Origin: an uncultured Porphyromonas sp.
GTDB lineage: Bacteria > Bacteroidota > Bacteroidia > Bacteroidales > Porphyromonadaceae
NCBI GenBank assembly: GCA_900546675.1
Contig: URDQ01000036.1
Location: 1 to 20,186 of the forward strand
Direction: 5' to 3'
Length of the DNA stretch: 20,186 bases
Translations under genes and position numbers: made by a program
Notes under the pieces: generated by a model
What the model saw: only the letters and a program-made list of their open reading frames with translations
What the model was told of the DNA's origin: nothing
The model's database searches: none
In this document: piece by piece, positions 7,525 to 14,511 of the stretch
Layout: every line of letters begins with the position of its first letter
Position numbering within the stretch: the stretch's first letter is position 1

Positions 7525-9294
7525 ATGACAAACGGTGTGGTAAAAGGAATCGTCTCTAACCTTGTCACGGTAGAGGTCGATGGTCCCGTATCGCAAAATG
7601 AAATATGCTACATCACCGTACGCGGGGTGGAGCTGATGAGCGAGGTGATCAAGGTGATCGGTGCAAGCGTATATGTACAGGTCTTCGAGAGTACTCGTGG
7701 TATGAAGGTGGGCGACAAGGTCTCTTTCACTGGGCACATGCTCGAGGTGACACTGGGACCAGGTATGCTCTCCAAAAACTATGATGGTCTGCAGCATGAC
7801 CTAGACAAGATGGATGGTGTCTTCCTCAAGCGAGGAGACTACACCCATCCACTAGACACGACTAGGAAGTGGGACTTTAAGCCTATTGCTAAGGCGGGCG
7901 ACACGGTACAGGCTGGCTCGTGGCTGGGGCAGGTGGACGAAAATCACCAGCCGCACCGCATTATGGTACCCTTCGTTATGGAGGGAAGCTATACGGTCGA
8001 GAGTGTCAAGCCAGCGGGTCAGTACACTGTCGAGGAGACGATCGCTGTGATTGTCGACGCTGAGGGCAAGAAGTATGATATCACGATGATACAGCGCTGG
8101 CCGGTCAAGGTGCCTATCCAGGTCTACAGCGAGAAGCCTCGCCCCTTCAAGCTCCTAGAGACGGGCGTACGAACAATTGACACGCTGAACCCAATCGTAG
8201 AGGGCGGTACGGGCTTTATCCCTGGTCCTTTTGGTACGGGCAAGACGGTCCTCCAGCACGCTATCTCTAAGCAGGCGGAGGCGGACATTGTCATTATGGC
8301 AGCCTGTGGTGAGCGTGCTAATGAGGTGGTGGAGATCTTTGCCGAGTTCCCTGAGCTAGAAGACCCACACACAGGCCGCAAGTTGATGGAGCGTACGATC
8401 ATTATCGCTAACACGAGTAACATGCCTGTGGCTGCTCGTGAGGCTTCGGTCTACACCGCTATGACCATCGCTGAGTACTACCGCTCGATGGGTCTCAAAG
8501 TACTCCTCATGGCTGACTCGACCTCTCGCTGGGCACAGGCACTGCGTGAGATGTCTAACCGTCTAGAGGAGCTGCCTGGACCAGACGCATTCCCGATGGA
8601 CTTGTCGGCTATCGTGGCAAACTTCTACGCTCGTGCGGGCTTCGTCTATCTCAACAATGGCGAGACGGGCTCTGTGACTTTCATCGGTACGGTCTCTCCA
8701 GCAGGTGGTAACCTCAAGGAGCCTGTCACGGAGAATACGAAGAAGGTGGCTCGATGCTTCTACGCTCTAGAGCAGGAGCGCGCTGATAGTAAGCGTTACC
8801 CAGCTGTCAACCCGATCGACAGCTACTCTAAGTATATTGAGTATCCCGAGCTTAAGGAGTACATCACAACAGACCTAGGCTCTGATTGGCTGGACAAGGT
8901 AAACGAGATCAAGACTCGTATGCAGCGTGGCAAGGAAATTGCTGAGCAGATCAATATCCTCGGTGATGACGGAGTCCCCGTAGAGTACCACGTGATCTTC
9001 TGGAAGTCTGAGCTGATAGACTTTGTGATCCTACAGCAGGATGCCTTTGACGATATTGACTGCAACACGCCTCTAGAGCGTCAGAAGTATATGCTCGACA
9101 GAGTGATCAAGATCTGTCACACGGACTTGGACTTTGAGGACTTCAACGAGGTGAGTACTTTCTTCAAGACGCTCATCAACTACCTCAAGCAGATGAACTA
9201 CTCGGAGTTTCAGAGTGAAGACTTCAAGAAGTATCAGCAGCAATACGAGCAGCTGATCGAGCAGCAGTCTACGCACGCCACCTCTAATATCTAA
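7525..9294 (+). CDS. atpA: V-type ATP synthase catalytic subunit A
   Basis: Predicted 589-residue catalytic subunit, which hydrolyses or makes ATP at the A/B interfaces of the A3B3 head. The N-terminal beta barrel (GVVKGIVSNLVTVEV) is followed by the bulge domain typical of A subunits. The Walker A loop GPFGTGKT lies at residues 234-241, with lysine at 240. Downstream are VIMAACGERANEV, the Walker B-region strand VLLMADSTSRWA, and MSNRLEELPG. The C-terminal helical domain ends in a Gln-rich tail. Full length for the family, with no missing key residue. The start at 7525 follows the DUF2764 stop by 8 bases, which suggests tight translational linkage; a 23-base gap leads to atpB. Confidence 0.97.
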   Translation: MTNGVVKGIVSNLVTVEVDGPVSQNEICYITVRGVELMSEVIKVIGASVYVQVFESTRGMKVGDKVSFTGHMLEVTLGPGMLSKNYDGLQHDLDKMDGVFLKRGDYTHPLDTTRKWDFKPIAKAGDTVQAGSWLGQVDENHQPHRIMVPFVMEGSYTVESVKPAGQYTVEETIAVIVDAEGKKYDITMIQRWPVKVPIQVYSEKPRPFKLLETGVRTIDTLNPIVEGGTGFIPGPFGTGKTVLQHAISKQAEADIVIMAACGERANEVVEIFAEFPELEDPHTGRKLMERTIIIANTSNMPVAAREASVYTAMTIAEYYRSMGLKVLLMADSTSRWAQALREMSNRLEELPGPDAFPMDLSAIVANFYARAGFVYLNNGETGSVTFIGTVSPAGGNLKEPVTENTKKVARCFYALEQERADSKRYPAVNPIDSYSKYIEYPELKEYITTDLGSDWLDKVNEIKTRMQRGKEIAEQINILGDDGVPVEYHVIFWKSELIDFVILQQDAFDDIDCNTPLERQKYMLDRVIKICHTDLDFEDFNEVSTFFKTLINYLKQMNYSEFQSEDFKKYQQQYEQLIEQQSTHATSNI

Positions 9295-9317
9295 CCTCTA
9301 GTATCTAACGTCTCACA

Positions 9318-10658
9318 ATGGCTACACAAGCTTTTCAAAAGATATATACACGCATCACCAACATTACCAAGGCTACCTGTATGCTTCACGCTACGGGGGT
9401 GGGTAACGACGAGCTAGCAACAATCAATGGCAAGCTCGCTCAGGTGGTTAGAATCAATGATGACGAGGTGACTCTACAGGTCTTCGCAGGCACTGAGGGC
9501 ATCCCAACCAATGCTGAGGTTATCTTCCTCGGTGAGGCACCTGCTCTCAAGGTGAGCGACCAATTGGCTGGACGCTTCTTCAACGCTTACGGTGAGCCTA
9601 TCGATGGCGGTCCACAGCTAGAGGGAGAGGATGTAGAGATCGGTGGTCCCTCGGTCAATCCTGTACGTCGTGATCAGCCCTCCGAGCTGATTGCTACTGG
9701 TATCGCAGGTATCGACCTTAACAACACGCTCGTGACGGGACAGAAGATCCCATTCTTTGCTGACCCAGACCAACCCTTTAACGAGGTGATGGCACTCGTA
9801 GCACTCCGTGCTGAGAGCGACAAGATCATCCTCGGTGGTATGGGTCTGACGAACGATGACTACCTTTACTATAAGAAGACCTTTAGCAATGCGGGCGCAT
9901 TGGATCGTATCGTGAGCTTTATCAATACGACCGAAGACCCCTCTGTGGAGCGTCTGCTGATCCCCGATATGGCTCTAGCAGCTGCCGAGTACTTTGCTGT
10001 GCAGAAGCATGAGAAGGTGCTGGTCCTCCTGACCGATATGACCAACTACGCCGATGCGCTTTCTATCGTTTCGAACCGTATGGACCAGATCCCCTCTAAG
10101 GACTCAATGCCAGGCTCACTCTACTCCGACTTGGCTAAGATCTATGAGAAGGCGGTGCAGTTCCCCGACGGAGGTTCTATTACGATCATCGCTGTGACGA
10201 CCCTCTCGGGAGGCGACATCACGCACGCTGTACCTGATAATACGGGTTACATCACCGAGGGTCAGCTCTACCTGCGCCGTGACTCTTCTATTGGTAAGGT
10301 GATCGTAGACCCCTTCCGCTCGCTCTCTCGTCTGAAGCAGCTAGTCATCGGTAAGAAGACTCGCGAAGACCATCCACAGGTAATGAATGCAGGCGTACGT
10401 CTCTATGCCGATGCGGCTAATGCTCAGACCAAGCTGGAGAACGGCTTTGACCTGACAGACTACGACCAGCGTACGCTAGACTTCGCTAAGGACTATGCCA
10501 ACGACCTCCTAGCTATCGATGTCAACCTCAATACGACCGAGATGCTTGACCACGCATGGAGTCTCTTTGCCAAGTACTTCACACCCGCTGAGGTGAGCAT
10601 ACGTCAGAGTCTTGTGGATAAGTATTGGCCTACAGATAGTAAGGTCGACAAAGCTTAA
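9318..10658 (+). CDS. atpB: V-type ATP synthase subunit B
   Basis: Predicted 446-residue regulatory, nucleotide-binding subunit that alternates with A in the hexameric head. The N-terminal barrel begins with YTRITNITKATCML. The P-loop of subunit A is absent. Around residues 140-155 the usual B-type SGSGLPHN stretch is replaced by the acidic ADPDQPFN, a visible departure from better-known B subunits. Typical B features follow: VLLTDMTNYADAL, SRLKQL, and a helical C-terminus. It is slightly shorter than the common 455-465 residues, mostly at the C-terminus. It ends 8 bases before atpD, whose start is preceded by AAGGAG, one of the few purine-rich Shine-Dalgarno-like sequences in this window. 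Confidence 0.95.
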   Translation: MATQAFQKIYTRITNITKATCMLHATGVGNDELATINGKLAQVVRINDDEVTLQVFAGTEGIPTNAEVIFLGEAPALKVSDQLAGRFFNAYGEPIDGGPQLEGEDVEIGGPSVNPVRRDQPSELIATGIAGIDLNNTLVTGQKIPFFADPDQPFNEVMALVALRAESDKIILGGMGLTNDDYLYYKKTFSNAGALDRIVSFINTTEDPSVERLLIPDMALAAAEYFAVQKHEKVLVLLTDMTNYADALSIVSNRMDQIPSKDSMPGSLYSDLAKIYEKAVQFPDGGSITIIAVTTLSGGDITHAVPDNTGYITEGQLYLRRDSSIGKVIVDPFRSLSRLKQLVIGKKTREDHPQVMNAGVRLYADAANAQTKLENGFDLTDYDQRTLDFAKDYANDLLAIDVNLNTTEMLDHAWSLFAKYFTPAEVSIRQSLVDKYWPTDSKVDKA

Positions 10659-10666
10659 GGAGAAAG

Positions 10667-11287
10667 ATGGCGATCAAGTTTCAGTATAACAAGACCTCGC
10701 TACAGCAGCAACAGAAACAGCTTAAGATGCGAGAGCGCACCCTGCCTACGATCAAGAGCAAGGAGAGCGCCCTCCGTCTAGAGGTCAAGAAAGCTCGCCG
10801 TGAGATAGATGCTCTCAATGAGCAGCTAGAGCAGGGCATACAGGGCTACCAGGATATGGTGGCTCTGTGGGACGAGTTTGACCCTACGCTAGTCAGCGTC
10901 ACCGATGTGAAGCTATCGACGAAGAAGATAGCTGGTGTCGTCGTCCCTGTGCTAGACAATATAGACTACGAGGTGAAGCCTTTTAGCCTCTTTAGCCATC
11001 CCTCCTGGTTTGCTCAGGGCGTCGAGCTTCTCAAGGCGCTTGCCACGCTAGGCATCGAGGCAGAGTTTCTCAATCTCAAGCTAGAGTATCTCGAGTATGC
11101 TCGTCGTAAGACTACGCAAAAGGTCAACCTCTTTGAGAAGGTTCAGATCCCAGGCTACAAAGATGCTATCCTCAAGATCAAGCGTTATCTAGAGGATGAA
11201 GAGAGTCTCTCCAAGGCTTCGCAAAAGATCATGCGCACCAATCTAGAGATTCGTGCTGCCAAACAAAAAGAGCGACTAGCACAATGA
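10667..11287 (+). CDS. atpD: V-type ATP synthase subunit D (central rotor shaft)
   Basis: Predicted 206-residue cytoplasmic protein of the ATP-synt_D family. It forms the long antiparallel coiled coil that rotates inside the A3B3 head. Residues about 5-65 are a charged helix beginning IKFQYNKTSLQQQQKQL, and residues about 135-206 form the return helix with many Lys, Arg and Glu and a KQKERLAQ end. The middle segment (DEFDPTLVSVTDVK, then a Val-rich strand) is the short beta hairpin of the family. In other V-ATPases subunit F binds D, but none is encoded in this operon. The stop codon overlaps the atpI start by four bases (ATGA), which implies translational coupling. Confidence 0.93.
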   Translation: MAIKFQYNKTSLQQQQKQLKMRERTLPTIKSKESALRLEVKKARREIDALNEQLEQGIQGYQDMVALWDEFDPTLVSVTDVKLSTKKIAGVVVPVLDNIDYEVKPFSLFSHPSWFAQGVELLKALATLGIEAEFLNLKLEYLEYARRKTTQKVNLFEKVQIPGYKDAILKIKRYLEDEESLSKASQKIMRTNLEIRAAKQKERLAQ

Positions 11288-13113
11288 TAGAGAAAATAGA
11301 TAAGTACCTCTTCCTAGTCTATCACCAAGACTACGACAGCTTCCTCCTCAGGCTACGCGACCTAGGAGTCGTGCATATTAAGGAGAACAAGCCGACCAGT
11401 GAGAGCGAACAGATCAAAGAGATCGTTGTGGCGCGTCGTCATCTAGCAGACCTCATCCGCACACTCTCTCGCAAGCGTTCTGAGGAGCAGCCCATCGGCG
11501 CTCCCCGCAAGCCCGCTAGCGCAGAGGAGGGCGAGGCACTGCTACAGCAGATCGAGACCCTCCTAGAGGATCGCCGCCAGATAGCCTCTCAGATCGAGAG
11601 CCAGCAGCGAGAGAATGACTACTGGGAGCCGTGGGGCGAGTATGACGTCCAGCAGCTAGAGCGGCTCCAGCAAGAGGGTTACCCGATACGCTTCTACATC
11701 ATCCCCACAGCTCAGTATCAAGAGCACTGGGAGGAGGAGCACAACGCCATCATCGTCGACACCCGACGATCGCATCACTACTTCATCACCGTGGGTGACA
11801 AGAGTACAGAGCGCATCGAGGCGGAGCAGATTAAAGCTCCGACCCACACGGCCAGCGAACTGGCTGAGCGACTAGCCTCTTTCGAGCAGCGTGCCGAGCA
11901 GATTGACACGGAGATACAGGAGTTTATCGACGAGCACCTAGAGGACTTGCAGGGCTACGACCTCCTCCTCCAGGACAAGTATCAGATGAGCAACGCCTTC
12001 CTACAGGCAACTGGCGAGGCAGATGACAAGGTGATACTTCTCGAGGGTTGGATACCGAGCAAGATAGTCCCCGAGGTGCGACAAGAGCTAGATCAGCTCC
12101 CCTGCTACTATGCTGAGCAGGAGATACTCGATGAGGACAAGATCCCCATCAAGCTCCAGAACAACCGCTTCAGCCGACTCTTCGAGCCGATCACGCGGAT
12201 GTACTCACTGCCGAACTACTCGGAGCTCGACTCGACGCCACTCTTTGCACCCTTCTTCATGCTCTTCTTCAGCTTATGCTTTGGAGATGCAGGCTATGGA
12301 CTCGTCATCTTGATCCTCGCAACCATCTTCAAGCGCAAGGTCAAGGAGCAATCGACGAAAGACATTTGCTCTCTAGCGCAGTGGCTCGGAGGCACCACCG
12401 TTGTGGTCGGTTCGCTACTTGGCACCGTCTTCGGTATGGTCATGCCATGGGCCAACGATGGCTCCGTACTAGGTAGCGTGCGAGATGACTACTTCCTCAA
12501 TCAGGACAACCTCATGCTCCTCTCGGTCGTGCTGGGTATCATTCAGATCCTCTTTGCTAAGACCGTGGCAGCCGTCAAGATACAGAAGCAGCGAGGACTC
12601 AAGTATGCACTCTCTTCGTACGCTTGGGTCATCGTCATCTTTGCCCTCATTATGGCCGTGGCACTGCCGATGGCTGCGACAGGAATACCGAGCTACGTCA
12701 CCAACATATTCTACGGACTGGCGATAGCTGCTGGACTCATTGTGGTCTTCTACAACAGCCCTGGCAAAAACATCTTCCTCAACGTTGGCTCCTCACTCTG
12801 GGCAACCTACAACACCGCCTCGGGACTACTCGGAGACACGCTCTCCTACATCCGTCTCTTTGCTATCGGACTGACGAGTGGTGTGCTGGGAGGGGTCTTC
12901 AACAACCTAGCGGTCTCTATGTCTGAGGGGCTGCCCATCGGACTCAACTGGCTCGTGATGGTCTTCATCCTACTCTTCGGACACGGACTCAACTTCGGAC
13001 TAGCTATCATCAGCTCGCTCGTACACCCGCTACGTCTCACCTTTGTGGAGTACTATAAGAACAGCGAATTCGAGGGTGGCGGTAAGCCTTACACCCCCTT
13101 TAAGGTCAACTAA
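11284..13113 (+). CDS. atpI: V-type ATP synthase subunit I (membrane stator, a-type)
   Basis: Predicted 609-residue subunit that forms the two ion half-channels next to the K ring. Residues about 1-310 are cytoplasmic, with two long helical stretches (IKEIVVARRHLADLIRTL and a second near residues 200-225) that join the stator stalks. Residues about 320-600 contain several membrane segments, starting FAPFFMLFFSLCFGDAGYG. The essential arginine that displaces the ion from the ring is R524, in LSYIRLFAIGL. The C-terminal GHGLNFGLAIISSLVHPLRLTFVEYYKNSEFEGGG is characteristic and is quoted here in part only: its key features are the HG, the HPLRL and the EFEGGG end. The start overlaps atpD by four bases; 36 bases separate it from atpK. 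Confidence 0.95.
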   Translation: MIEKIDKYLFLVYHQDYDSFLLRLRDLGVVHIKENKPTSESEQIKEIVVARRHLADLIRTLSRKRSEEQPIGAPRKPASAEEGEALLQQIETLLEDRRQIASQIESQQRENDYWEPWGEYDVQQLERLQQEGYPIRFYIIPTAQYQEHWEEEHNAIIVDTRRSHHYFITVGDKSTERIEAEQIKAPTHTASELAERLASFEQRAEQIDTEIQEFIDEHLEDLQGYDLLLQDKYQMSNAFLQATGEADDKVILLEGWIPSKIVPEVRQELDQLPCYYAEQEILDEDKIPIKLQNNRFSRLFEPITRMYSLPNYSELDSTPLFAPFFMLFFSLCFGDAGYGLVILILATIFKRKVKEQSTKDICSLAQWLGGTTVVVGSLLGTVFGMVMPWANDGSVLGSVRDDYFLNQDNLMLLSVVLGIIQILFAKTVAAVKIQKQRGLKYALSSYAWVIVIFALIMAVALPMAATGIPSYVTNIFYGLAIAAGLIVVFYNSPGKNIFLNVGSSLWATYNTASGLLGDTLSYIRLFAIGLTSGVLGGVFNNLAVSMSEGLPIGLNWLVMVFILLFGHGLNFGLAIISSLVHPLRLTFVEYYKNSEFEGGGKPYTPFKVN

Positions 13114-13149
13114 ACAAGCAATAATCAAATCAATAACAGTATACATAAC

Positions 13150-13626
13150 ATGAACGAACTAATTGCATACGGAGGCGTAGCCCTCATGGTCATCCTCACA
13201 GGTATCGGCTCCTCTATCGGAGTCACCATCGCAGGTAATGCAACCATCGGATCTATGAAAAAGAACCCCGATGCCCTCGGTCAGTACATCGGTCTCTCCG
13301 CTCTACCCTCTTCACAGGGTCTGTACGGCTTCGTCGGCTTCTTTATGGCCAACACCCTCATCAAGGATCTCCTCACCGCTGGCGCACTCGGTGCTGGTGC
13401 TGCGTGGGCTATCTTCGCCGCTGGGCTCAGCCTAGGTGTAGTAGGTCTCTACTCAGCTATTCGCCAGTCGCAGGTCTGCGCCAATGGTATCAAGGGTATT
13501 GGATCGGGCAACAACCTCTTCGGAGCAACGATGGTCATGGCCGTCTTCCCTGAGCTGTACGCCATCCTAGCACTACTCGTATCGATCCTAACCTTCGGTG
13601 TCGTCAGAGGTCTTTTCCTCGCATAG
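13150..13626 (+). CDS. atpK: V-type ATP synthase subunit K (rotor ring), probable Na+ type
   Basis: Predicted 158-residue double-hairpin proteolipid with four membrane helices, the size of Enterococcus hirae NtpK (156 residues). Copies form the rotor ring that carries the coupling ion. The ion-binding glutamate is E135, in FPELYAI. The family's Na+ ligands have counterparts at the expected spacing: L52, S55 (Thr in E. hirae), Q56, and Q106, which lies exactly 29 residues before the glutamate as in NtpK. The first hairpin shows LPSSQGLYGF and the second GLYSAIRQ. The Q/Q/E set is the known mark of sodium binding, so Na+ coupling is inferred. This is the last gene of the operon, followed by a strong hairpin terminator 82 bases on. 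Confidence 0.94.
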   Translation: MNELIAYGGVALMVILTGIGSSIGVTIAGNATIGSMKKNPDALGQYIGLSALPSSQGLYGFVGFFMANTLIKDLLTAGALGAGAAWAIFAAGLSLGVVGLYSAIRQSQVCANGIKGIGSGNNLFGATMVMAVFPELYAILALLVSILTFGVVRGLFLA

Positions 13627-13707
13627 ACCCGCCCCGTCAGAGTCCCCGCTGCCTCAGCAGCAGACTCGACACATAGGGGCTACTAGATAGCCCCAACAAA
13701 CTATCGG

Positions 13708-13744
13708 ACAAGTCCCCGACAGAGCTTCTCTGTCGGGGACTTGT
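13708..13744 (+). terminator. Terminator of the V-type ATPase operon
   Basis: A perfect 17-bp stem (ACAAGTCCCCGACAGAG at 13708-13724 with its complement at 13728-13744) closes a three-base CTT loop. No clear T run follows. Its strength and its place 82 bases after the atpK stop make it the likely operon end. Confidence 0.75.
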
Positions 13745-13781
13745 CTTATGCGACTGTTGCAGAAGTCAACAGTCGCATAAG
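13745..13781 (+). repeat. Hairpin repeat, copy 2
   Basis: A perfect 15-bp stem (CTTATGCGACTGTTG at 13745-13759 with its complement at 13767-13781) around the loop CAGAAGT. It abuts the V-ATPase terminator directly. The inner 10 pairs and the loop correspond to the hairpin at 3026-3052 read on the other strand, with one compensatory pair change and one loop change. Confidence 0.6.
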
Positions 13782-13926
13782 CTTGCTTGTAAGATTGTCC
13801 TGACTTTGCAGAAAGGATGAAGCGCAAGGCGCTGAGGGTGAGGGCTGAAGGGAGCATACCTCCGTATGTGACCGAAGCCGAATCCCGAAAGAAACACAGC
13901 GATTCGCCTTTATGCAACAGTCTCCA
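13782..13926. repeat. Structured repeat-like element ending in an inverted copy of the hairpin arm
   Basis: A non-coding stretch rich in short inverted repeats: AGCG/CGCT around CAAGG near 13823, CATAC/GTATG around 13857-13869, and CGAATC/GATTCG between about 13880 and 13907. Its right end (TGCAACAGTCTC, up to about 13924) is an inverted copy of the GACTGTTGCA at 13752-13761, so the whole block looks bounded by terminal inverted repeats, as in a miniature mobile or dispersed element. Open frames across it (87 codons on minus, 79 on plus) look accidental. That it recurs elsewhere in the genome is inferred, not seen. Confidence 0.45.
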
Positions 13927-13976
13927 TTTGGGAGCGTATAGAGAACGGCATCTGCCGAAAGAGTCTCCTAATGAGA

Positions 13977-14018
13977 CCGTCCCCCACCCAAGTGCATCAA
14001 CACTCAGATGGGGGACGG
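13977..14018 (-). terminator. Terminator of the ferredoxin gene
   Basis: CCGTCCCCCA at 13977-13986 pairs with TGGGGGACGG at 14009-14018, and an inner AGTG/CACT pairing closes a six-base loop. It lies 100 bases beyond the ferredoxin stop codon on the minus strand. It could act in either direction, but the V-ATPase operon already has its own terminator. The stretch 14019-14118 between it and the ferredoxin is untranslated and shows nothing else clear. Confidence 0.6.
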
Positions 14019-14118
14019 CTTGCTGTCTAGTTAAAGCGTGTAGCGACCGTGTGTGACGATCACAAGCTAAAGAGTGCGGAGGAAGCGTAGCTCTAAGGCT
14101 AGCGTCTCCGTCTCTGTC

Positions 14119-14283
14119 TTAGCCCTCGATAGCGCCTGAAGGACAAGCAGCAGCGCATGCGCCACAATCGATGCAAGTATCAGCGTCGATAGAGTAGATA
14201 TCGCCCTCAGAGATTGCGCCAACGGGACACTCATCGATGCAAGTGCCACAAGCTACACAGCTGTCAGTGATTACGTGTGCCAT
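14119..14283 (-). CDS. 2[4Fe-4S] ferredoxin
   Basis: Predicted 54-residue cytoplasmic electron carrier of the clostridial type, at the family's usual length of about 55 residues. Two cluster motifs are complete: C9-x2-C12-x2-C15-x3-C19-P and C37-x2-C40-x2-C43-x3-C47-P, with each last cysteine also followed by Pro as expected. The first motif's neighbour residues (GTCIDECPVGAI) are repeated in the second (GACAAACPSGAI), reflecting the family's internal duplication. In anaerobes such proteins pass electrons between oxidoreductases such as pyruvate:ferredoxin oxidoreductase and membrane complexes; the partner here is unknown. It is transcribed alone from a promoter at 14378-14385 with a leader of about 88 bases, and a palindrome shared with the feoAB upstream region lies just beyond that promoter. 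Confidence 0.95.
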   Translation of the reverse strand: MAHVITDSCVACGTCIDECPVGAISEGDIYSIDADTCIDCGACAAACPSGAIEG

Positions 14284-14377
14284 AATTCTATTGGTTTTAA
14301 GTTGAGTATTAAGATTATCTGTGATGTTACCCCAGCTTTGAGTTACTACATAGGGTATCTCTCATGCTTTGGTAGTG

Positions 14378-14385
14378 CAAAGGTA
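14378..14385 (-). promoter_or_regulatory. -7 element of the ferredoxin promoter
   Basis: On the minus strand this reads TACCTTTG, a perfect match to TAnnTTTG. No TTG is seen at the -33 spacing; that region is occupied by the palindrome at 14401-14420. Transcription would start near 14373. Confidence 0.65.
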
Positions 14386-14400
14386 CAATAAACTTCTGAG

Positions 14401-14420
14401 AATACCTACTTCTAGGTATT
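14401..14420. promoter_or_regulatory. Palindromic operator candidate upstream of ferredoxin
   Basis: A perfect inverted repeat, AATACCTA-CTTC-TAGGTATT, with 8-base arms and a 4-base spacer. It covers the -33 region of the ferredoxin promoter, where a bound repressor would block polymerase. Its core, TACCTA-N4-TAGGTA, is the same as at 20090-20105 before feoAB. The cognate regulator is unknown. Confidence 0.6.
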
Positions 14421-14488
14421 GGAATGGTGTTTTTTCTTCACATAGAGCAGAAGAAGGTAACGAGACAGGTCGCTGATACCGGCTTATT

Positions 14489-14511
14489 GGGATAGACTCT
14501 AGGGCTATCCC
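14489..14511 (-). terminator. Possible short terminator overlapping the miaB stop
   Basis: GGGATAG at 14489-14495 pairs with CTATCCC at 14505-14511, and the stop codon of miaB lies within the stem. With only 7 bp and no T run, termination is uncertain. Confidence 0.3.

Noticed and set aside
12624..12926. 100-codon alternative-frame open reading on the plus strand inside atpI
   Set aside because: It lies wholly within the conserved membrane part of subunit I in another frame, with no independent support.
13654..13917. 87-codon minus-strand open frame after the V-ATPase operon
   Set aside because: It runs through the operon terminator, the repeat hairpin and the structured repeat. Its composition is what these repeats give by chance, and it has no promoter box of its own that I can see.
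13817..14056. 79-codon plus-strand open frame in the same region
   Set aside because: It overlaps the repeat element and the ferredoxin terminator and resembles no known protein.
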